Made by a program: the position numbers and the translations under genes. From Gemmatimonadota bacterium (GTDB lineage: Bacteria > Gemmatimonadota > Gemmatimonadetes > Gemmatimonadales > GWC2-71-9): a DNA stretch of 7,219 nt. Of the stretch, positions 1 to 5,252 are shown piece by piece (positions within the stretch are counted from its first letter, which is position 1; every line of letters begins with the position of its first letter). The stretch is from the NCBI GenBank assembly GCA_003220955.1, contig QHTW01000208.1, positions 1 to 7,219 of the forward strand, in the 5' to 3' direction. Below the pieces are notes generated by a model. The model worked only from the letters and a program-made list of their open reading frames with translations, made no database searches and was not told where the DNA came from.

Positions 1-804
1 TACGACCTCGGCTCGACGACGCAGTTCTTCAACAAGCTCATTCAGCGTCCCGATCCGCGCACCGCCAAACCGGTCGACACGAACCTGGACGGCGTCCCGG
101 ACGCGCTCGTGCCGCAGGACAACTTCCCGGCGAACCAGAACATCGTTTCCCTGGGCGGCAACTCGCTGTCCGCGCTCGGCAACGCGGCGCAGGAGGTCGT
201 GAACCCGGCGCTTGATCTGATCTTCTCGACCGCGATCGGCAATTTCGATCTCACGTCGTTCGTGCAGGCGCTGCAGCGGGTCGACCTCGCCGACATCCAG
301 GCCGAGCCGACGATCACGACGCTCGACAACCGCCAGGCTGAGATCCTCGTCGGCGACCGCGTGCCGATCCGCATCATCGACGTGAGTGCGGTGGGCGGCG
401 GCGGGGGAGCGGCGGGCACGAACGTGCCGCGCGCGACGGTGCAGTTCCAGCAGACCGGTATCAACCTGCGCGTCACGCCGCACGTGACGGGAACGCGCCA
501 GATCCTCATGGAAGTGCACGCCGAACGTTCCAACGTGCGGCCGGCGTCGGTCGACATCGGCTTCACGTTCCAGACGCAACAGGCCGACAACCAGATCCTG
601 GTCAGCGATGGGGAAACGGCCGTAATTGGCGGACTTACGGTGACTGAGGTCACGGTATCGAAGTCCGGAATTCCTTTCCTTGTAGACCTGCCGATTCTGG
701 GCAAGCTGTTCGGCTTTACGTCCCAGACGGAAAACCGGCGCGATCTGCTGATCTTGATCACGCCGCACATCATCGACGATTTGGTCGCGCCGACGGGCCA
801 GTAG
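1..804 (+). CDS. pilQ: Outer-membrane secretin, C-terminal part (type IV pilus PilQ-like), 5' end outside window
   Basis: The reading frame is open from base 1 and ends at TAG 802-804, leaving 267 residues of a longer protein that starts upstream. Secretins form the multimeric outer-membrane channel through which a pilus or secreted protein passes. The visible part is the secretin core: EPTITTLDNRQAEILVGD (from residue 102), a glycine run (G132-G136) probably in a flexible loop, SDGETAVIGGL (202-212), IPFLVDLPILGKLFG (224-238), and the terminal strand RRDLLILITPHII (246-258). The protein stops about nine residues later, so it lacks the long C-terminal pilotin-binding tail common in type II GspD; this favours PilQ, but the N-terminal domains that would decide (AMIN, STN, N-domains) are outside the window. 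An aspartate-rich DTNLDGVPD stretch lies at residues 26-34. A lipoprotein gene follows 28 bases downstream. The secretin family is certain; the PilQ subtype is inference. Confidence 0.88.
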   Translation, partial: YDLGSTTQFFNKLIQRPDPRTAKPVDTNLDGVPDALVPQDNFPANQNIVSLGGNSLSALGNAAQEVVNPALDLIFSTAIGNFDLTSFVQALQRVDLADIQAEPTITTLDNRQAEILVGDRVPIRIIDVSAVGGGGGAAGTNVPRATVQFQQTGINLRVTPHVTGTRQILMEVHAERSNVRPASVDIGFTFQTQQADNQILVSDGETAVIGGLTVTEVTVSKSGIPFLVDLPILGKLFGFTSQTENRRDLLILITPHIIDDLVAPTGQ

Positions 805-819
805 GCAGCGGCGGATAGC

Positions 820-826
820 GGAGAGG
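820..826 (+). promoter_or_regulatory. Ribosome binding site of the lipoprotein gene
   Basis: GGAGAGG lies six bases before ATG 833. It decides the start: an in-frame GTG at 827 directly abuts this motif with no spacer, so ATG 833 (two codons later) is the better start. Confidence 0.7.
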
Positions 827-832
827 GTGGCT

Positions 833-3386
833 ATGCGGCTGGTTCGAATCGGACGCGATACCGCGTTGTTGAGCGTCGGCGCGCTCGCCCTGGCCGTGTG
901 GGCGTGCGAGACGGCGCGCAACATTGGCGGCATCCAGCGCGACGTCACGCCTCCCTCCATCACGCTGACGAACACCGCGGGCGACACGCAGGACATCGCA
1001 GGCGGTCTCCGCTTCAACGTCTCCGCCGTCGACAACCTGGCGTTGTTGAGCGTGAACTTGACGTTCAGCGGCGGCTTGATCGGCACGCTCGACACGTCGT
1101 TCATCGGGCAGGTCAAGACGTATTCCGTCGCACGCCAGATCACTTTCCCGGTGGGCTCGGGCGCGGGCGGCAGCATCATGATCGTCGGCCGCGCCACCGA
1201 TGGCGCCGGCAACTTCGCCGCAGACACGATCTTCATCTTCTTGAGGAACGTACAGGCGCTGCAGGTCACGCTGATCTCGCCGACACCCGGCGCCGTCGCG
1301 TCGCAGGGCCGGTCGATCCCCATCCAGGTCCGCGCCATCCAGAACTCGGGGATCGCAAAAATCGGATTCCTGGTGGCGCCGGCGGCCGCGGTCACCAACC
1401 CCACGGTGCCGCCCAACGACTCCATCGTCTACCTGGGAGTGTTGCAGGACACCGCTGTTTACACTGATACGCTCAACGTCGTCGCCGCGACGGGCACCTT
1501 CGACGTGATCGGGTTCGCCGAGGACTCGGCGGGCCGGCGCGGCTTCACCAACATCGTCACCGTAACGATCCAGTCGGCCGCCAACGATGTCACGCCGCCG
1601 CTCGTGTCACATTCCGTCGGGGCGCGGGTCGAGGTGAACGACACGGTGATCATCCGCGCCACCGACCCGAGTGCGATCTCGTGGATCGGCTTCCGGGTCG
1701 ACACCAGCGGCATCCTGCTGAAGTTCGATACGCTCAACGTGGCCGCCGGCAACCTGACCGACGTGACCCGTCGCGCCAGTCTCAACCTCGGCTCCGTGCT
1801 GCCGCCGGGCGTGCTGCCGCACCAGATCGTCGTACGCGGCTATGCGTGCGATGGGGCCGTGGCGCGCAACTGCTCGTACACCAACACGACGTCGCTCTTG
1901 CCGAGCGCCCCCATCACGCCGCCGATCGTTCCCGCGGTGCAGATCGTACCGCCGCGGTCGCCGACCGCCTTGATCGACACGGTCATCGTGGTCAACGGCC
2001 TTACAGTGCAGCTCGCCGGCACGGGGACGATCGCCGACGCCATTTACAATGCCAACCTGCGTGAGCTCTACCTCACCAACCCCGGGCTCAATCGCGTGGA
2101 CGTGTTCCAGGTCGCGAACACGTCGTTCGTGGCGGGGGGCATCCCGACCGCCGGCGGCCAGCCGTGGGGCATCGCGATGTGGCCGCGTGACACCCTCGGC
2201 GGCTACAAGGACACGATCATCGTGGCCGATGCCGGCGGCTCGTATCTCGGCATCATCAACGTCGGTGCGGGTGGACCGCGTCAGATCATTTGGCGCCAGA
2301 GTCTGCCCGACTTCATCATCCAGACGTACAAGGTCATCGTGCAGGCGGGCGGGGCGGTCGTGCACATCACCGACTATCACACGTCCGATCTGCCGCAGTA
2401 CCTGGCGACGGTCTGCCGGGTGGCGAGCGGGACCTCGGCCTGCCATGCGGATTCGGTATTCGCGATTTACTCCACAGCCCCGACCGGCGCGGAAACGCCG
2501 CCCTTCAACGGGCGCGCCACGCTGCGGATGGAAAAACTGATCAACACGACGGATCCCAACCTGATGTTTGGCCACCTGTTCTGGGAAATCGGGACCCAGT
2601 CCTTCAACGAGACCACCGATACCCTGCGGATTTTCCTGAGTCGCGGCCGCAATTTCTCGAAGGTCATCCTGTCGGCGTGCGGCGGTGCGACGATCAACCT
2701 TGCCAGGATGGGCTTGGGGGACCGCACATTCACGCGCAACACCGGGAACTTCACGCACGCCTTCATCGGGGAGGGCGGGAACATCACGGCGCAGTTTGCG
2801 CGAGTCATGTCGTACGATGCGCGCGCCCAGCTGCTCGTGGGCACACCCGCGGGCTGCGGTACGGGCAACGGGACGCGGGACTCGGGTCAAGTCGACATCG
2901 ACTTCGGCATGTCGCCGGGACGCGAGGTCAGCGACTTCATCGCCAACACCGGCATCAGGGTCGTGTCGGTCGCGACGAACTTCAACGGGCTCACGAATGC
3001 CGTGCGCGCGGACTCGATCTACTATCTGGATCAGGACCTGCGGCGCATGGTGACGTCCGCGGCGCCACCGGGGCCATCCCCGCTCACGCCCGGCATGGAC
3101 ATGAACTACTTCCACGACTTCGCTCCGACGGGACAATGTCCGCCGGGCAGCACGTTCTGCGGCGGCGGCACGGACAAGAACCAGCGGCTGATGTTCTCGG
3201 CGAGCCCGAGCGGCAACATCGACGTGTTCGACACGTTCTTCGGCGCGTTCCTCGGGTCGATACCGGTGCGTGATCCGATCATCGGGCCGCTGCGCGTCGC
3301 GCGCGATGGGGGTAACGCCCAACGGGCTGCTGGTTGTGCAGCTGCCGCCGATCGTCAATCCGCTGCCGGTGCCGCCGCGGCACTGA
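833..3386 (+). CDS. Large secretin-linked lipoprotein with three Ig-like repeats and propeller-like segments; frameshifted near the 3' end
   Basis: I do not recognise a named family. ATG 833 follows a good ribosome binding site. Residues 1-25 look like a lipoprotein signal: Arg2, Arg5 and Arg8, a hydrophobic run, then V-W-A-C with Cys25 as the probable lipidated residue (Trp at -2 is unusual); Glu at +2 would allow outer-membrane sorting. Three beta-rich units begin near residues 37 (DVTPPS), 145 (VTLISPTPG) and 252 (DVTPPL), a period of about 107, and end with similar TDGAGN / EDSAGR / CDGAVARN stretches, as in bacterial Ig-like domains. From about residue 395 there are propeller-like strands (ELYLTNPGLNRVDVFQV, DTIIVADAGG, and a late SGNIDVFD). 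The frame in phase from 833 otherwise runs on into aroC until 3892. Removing one G from the run at 3308-3312 restores a natural end (VTPNGLLVVQLPPIV then a proline-rich tail) at TGA 3384-3386, giving 850 residues. The gene follows the secretin by 28 bases and is probably co-transcribed; a role at the secretin or cell surface is inference. Confidence 0.75.
3308..3312 (+). other. Apparent +1 base frameshift in a G5 run
   Basis: Five consecutive G follow GAT 3305-3307. Read as is, the frame continues as arginine- and alanine-rich translation that overlaps aroC out of phase for over 400 bases. With four G, the next residues are D-G-V-T-P-N-G-L-L-V-V, a believable final beta strand, and the frame stops at 3386 before the hairpin and the aroC leader. 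This may be a sequencing or assembly error, a real mutation, or slippage; the sequence alone cannot tell. Confidence 0.8.
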
Positions 3387-3424
3387 GCGGGGCGCTTACC
3401 GGTCCCGCCGGGTGCGACACCATA

Positions 3425-3448
3425 CGAGCCCGACCCCGGTCGGGCTCG
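3425..3448 (+). terminator. Perfect GC-rich hairpin between lipoprotein and aroC, possible terminator
   Basis: The arms CGAGCCCGACC (3425-3435) and GGTCGGGCTCG (3438-3448) are exact reverse complements over 11 bases around a central CC. It lies 38 bases after the lipoprotein stop and ends 8 bases before the aroC AGGAGG. The following bases (gctgttat) form only a weak T tract, so intrinsic termination may be partial; it may instead be an mRNA-stabilising or leader element for aroC. Confidence 0.6.
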
Positions 3449-3456
3449 GCTGTTAT

Positions 3457-3462
3457 AGGAGG
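3457..3462 (+). promoter_or_regulatory. Ribosome binding site of aroC, unusually far from the start
   Basis: AGGAGG is a near-consensus Shine-Dalgarno sequence, but 14 bases separate it from ATG 3477, about twice the usual distance. No in-frame start lies nearer, and the protein from ATG 3477 has the canonical chorismate synthase N-terminus, so the start stands. Confidence 0.6.
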
Positions 3463-3476
3463 CTCGAGATCAGACC

Positions 3477-4661
3477 ATGACATTTCGGTTCACGACGGCG
3501 GGCGAGTCGCACGGCCGCGGCCTGGTGGGAATTCTCGAAGGCCTTCCCGCCGGCCTGCCCGTGTCCACTGCCGACGTGGACCTCGAGCTCAAGCGGCGCC
3601 AGGGCGGCTACGGCCGCGGCGCCCGCATGAAGATCGAATCGGACCGCATCGAGTGGCTCTCCGGTGTGCGCGGCGGGGAGACCCTGGGCTCCCCGATCGC
3701 GATGCTCATCTGGAACCGCGACTGGGAGCACTGGCAGGATGTCATGGCCCCGGAAGCCGATGCGACGCCCGATCCTCAAGGACGGCGGCGCCAGGTCACC
3801 CGGCCGCGGCCTGGGCACGCAGATCTCGCCGGCTCCCTCAAGTACGACCGCCTGGACGCCCGCGACATCCTCGAGCGCGCCAGCGCCCGTGAGACCGTGG
3901 CGCGCGTCGCGTGTGGAGCGATCTGCAAGAAGCTGTTGCGCGAGTTCAGCATTGACATCGGTTCACACGTCGCGGAGCTGGGAGGTGTCATCGCCAAGCC
4001 CCAGGCCCCATTCCCGAGCCCCTTGAACGAGGCCGCGGACCGCAGCCCCGTGCGCTGCCTGGATCCAGACGCCGAGCGGGAGATGGTGGCGCGGATCGAC
4101 GCCGCCAAAGCCACGGGCGACACGCTCGGCGGCATCGTCGAGGTGATCGCACTGGGAGTGCCGGTGGGACTGGGATCCCACGTCTCGTGGGACGCGAAGC
4201 TCGACGGCAGGCTCGCGCAGGCGCTGATGTCCATTCCCGCCGTCAAAGGGGTGGAGCTCGGCCTCGGTTTCGAGGCGGCGCGCCGCAAGGGCTCCGAGGT
4301 CCACGACGAAATCCTGCCCGGGTTTTCCCGCGCGACGAATCGCGCCGGCGGCACGGAAGGCGGGATGACAACGGGTGAGCCGCTCGTCGTCCGCGTCGCC
4401 ATGAAGCCGATCTCCACCTTGATGTCCCCGCTGAAAACGGTCGATCTCAAGACAGGCGGCCCCGCGCAGGCGCAATCGGAGCGCTCCGATGTGACTGCCG
4501 TGCCGGCGATGGGGGTCATCGCCGAAGCGATGCTGGCGATCGTCGTGACCGGGGCGCTGCTCGAAAAGTTCGGCGGCGACGCCTTGAGCGAGCTGAAGCG
4601 CAACGTGGACGGCTATCTCGCGCAGGTGCGTGCGCGCACGCCGCGGGGCGCGGCGTCGTGA
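3477..4661 (+). CDS. aroC: Chorismate synthase (AroC)
   Basis: Chorismate synthase converts 5-enolpyruvylshikimate 3-phosphate to chorismate by anti-1,4 elimination of phosphate, using reduced FMN; it is the last shikimate-pathway step, in the cytoplasm. The 394-residue protein is full length for the long bacterial form. It begins MTFRFTTAGESHG with the conserved His12, then RRQGGYGRGARM (40-51), TRPRPGHAD with the second conserved His at 114, GGMTTGEP (295-302), AMKPISTL, and ERSDVTAVPAMG with Asp338; these are the family's substrate- and flavin-binding signatures. The two histidines correspond to the catalytic pair known in the family. The start is ATG 3477, which gives the standard N-terminus. 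The last codons overlap the aroK start by four bases (GTGA), so translation of the two is probably coupled. A hairpin and a distant ribosome binding site precede it. No missing residue or frameshift is apparent. Confidence 0.97.
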   Translation: MTFRFTTAGESHGRGLVGILEGLPAGLPVSTADVDLELKRRQGGYGRGARMKIESDRIEWLSGVRGGETLGSPIAMLIWNRDWEHWQDVMAPEADATPDPQGRRRQVTRPRPGHADLAGSLKYDRLDARDILERASARETVARVACGAICKKLLREFSIDIGSHVAELGGVIAKPQAPFPSPLNEAADRSPVRCLDPDAEREMVARIDAAKATGDTLGGIVEVIALGVPVGLGSHVSWDAKLDGRLAQALMSIPAVKGVELGLGFEAARRKGSEVHDEILPGFSRATNRAGGTEGGMTTGEPLVVRVAMKPISTLMSPLKTVDLKTGGPAQAQSERSDVTAVPAMGVIAEAMLAIVVTGALLEKFGGDALSELKRNVDGYLAQVRARTPRGAAS

Positions 4662-5176
4662 AACGGCACATCGTGCTCATCGGACTGCCGGGCGCGGGCA
4701 AGAGCACGGTCGGCAAGATGGTGGCGGACCGGCTGCATACGGCGTTCGTGGACATCGACAGCATCTTGAATCGCAAAGAGGGCAAACCGATCTCGATGAT
4801 CTTCGCCGAGAAAGGCGAGCCCGCGTTTCGGGAGATGGAGCGCAAGGAAGTCGACGCCGCGCTGGCGAATGAACCGGCGGTGCTCGCGCCAGGCGGCGGC
4901 TGGGCGGCGCAGCCCGGCGCGCTGGATTCGGCAAAACCTCGCGGGTACATCGTTTATCTGAAGGCGCGCGCCGAAGTGGCGGCGGGCCGCGCCGAGCCGT
5001 CGGGAACCCGGCCCGTTTTAATGGGTGATGATCCTCTGGCGCGAATGCGGGAGCTTTACACGACGCGCGATCCATTCTACGCCAAAGCCGATGCGACGGT
5101 CCTCACGGAAGCCAAGAGTGCGGAAAACGTAGCTGCCGAGGTCGTAAAGCTTGCGCAAACGAGTGCCGGTTGGTAA
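4658..5176 (+). CDS. aroK: Shikimate kinase (AroK)
   Basis: Shikimate kinase transfers phosphate from ATP to the 3-hydroxyl of shikimate, two steps before chorismate. The 172-residue length is normal. Visible features: Walker A loop GLPGAGKSTVG (9-19); VDIDS with Asp32 and Asp34 (magnesium and shikimate contacts); FREMERKE with Arg58 (shikimate); the Walker-B-like APGGGW (77-82); the lid segment GTRPVLMG with Arg118; and TTRDPFYAKAD with Arg137 near the C-terminus. All expected catalytic residues are present. The start is GTG 4658, which overlaps the aroC stop as GTGA and puts the P-loop eight residues from the N-terminus, as usual. No strong Shine-Dalgarno sequence is seen upstream (only a GGGGCG-like stretch), consistent with translational coupling to aroC. 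AroL/AroK paralogues share these motifs; with one kinase seen, aroK is the natural name. Confidence 0.96.
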   Translation: MKRHIVLIGLPGAGKSTVGKMVADRLHTAFVDIDSILNRKEGKPISMIFAEKGEPAFREMERKEVDAALANEPAVLAPGGGWAAQPGALDSAKPRGYIVYLKARAEVAAGRAEPSGTRPVLMGDDPLARMRELYTTRDPFYAKADATVLTEAKSAENVAAEVVKLAQTSAGW

Positions 5177-5195
5177 AGATGCAGCCCGACCACAC

Positions 5196-5231
5196 CTAGA
5201 CGTCGAGACGTCTGGACGTCTCGACGTCTAG
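5196..5231 (+). repeat. Perfect palindrome built of four GACGTC units at 8-base spacing
   Basis: The arm CTAGACGTCGAGACGTC (5196-5212) and its exact reverse complement (5215-5231) surround a central TG, giving 17 paired bases. GACGTC, itself palindromic, occurs at 5199, 5207, 5215 and 5223, an exact 8-base period (GACGTC plus two variable bases GA, TG, TC, TA). It lies 19 bases after the aroK stop and 21 bases before the topA start. It could be a bidirectional transcription terminator without a proper T tract (CATTTG follows), a dispersed intergenic repeat, or a protein-binding site. Confidence 0.85.
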
Positions 5232-5241
5232 CATTTGAACC

Positions 5242-5245
5242 GAGG
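5242..5245 (+). promoter_or_regulatory. Ribosome binding site of topA
   Basis: GAGG lies seven bases before GTG 5253. The codon immediately before GTG 5253 is an in-frame TAG (5250-5252), so this GTG is the earliest possible start in the frame, and the motif supports it over the later in-frame GTG at 5274. Confidence 0.6.
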
Positions 5246-5252
5246 TTGATAG

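Noticed and set aside
42..773. Open frame of 243 codons on the minus strand
   Set aside because: Antisense to the secretin gene, whose conserved motifs fix the + strand as coding.
3308..3312. Programmed ribosomal frameshift
   Set aside because: A G5 run with no classic slippery heptamer and no recognised downstream stimulator close by; error or mutation is the simpler reading.
1607..3358. Long open frame of 583 codons on the minus strand
   Set aside because: It lies antisense to the lipoprotein gene; its arginine/histidine-rich low-complexity composition is typical of shadow frames in GC-rich DNA, and it has no recognisable domain.
3306..3386. Short 26-codon frame starting at ATG 3306
   Set aside because: It has the same phase as the frame-corrected lipoprotein tail and no ribosome binding site; it is better read as the displaced C-terminus of that gene.
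3387..3892. C-terminal extension of the lipoprotein frame into aroC
   Set aside because: The translation is arginine/proline-rich and out of phase with the intact aroC gene, so it reflects the frameshift and not a real domain.
5196..5231. CRISPR-like or direct-repeat array
   Set aside because: Units are 8 bases with two-base variable positions; there are no spacer-sized unique segments and no cas genes.
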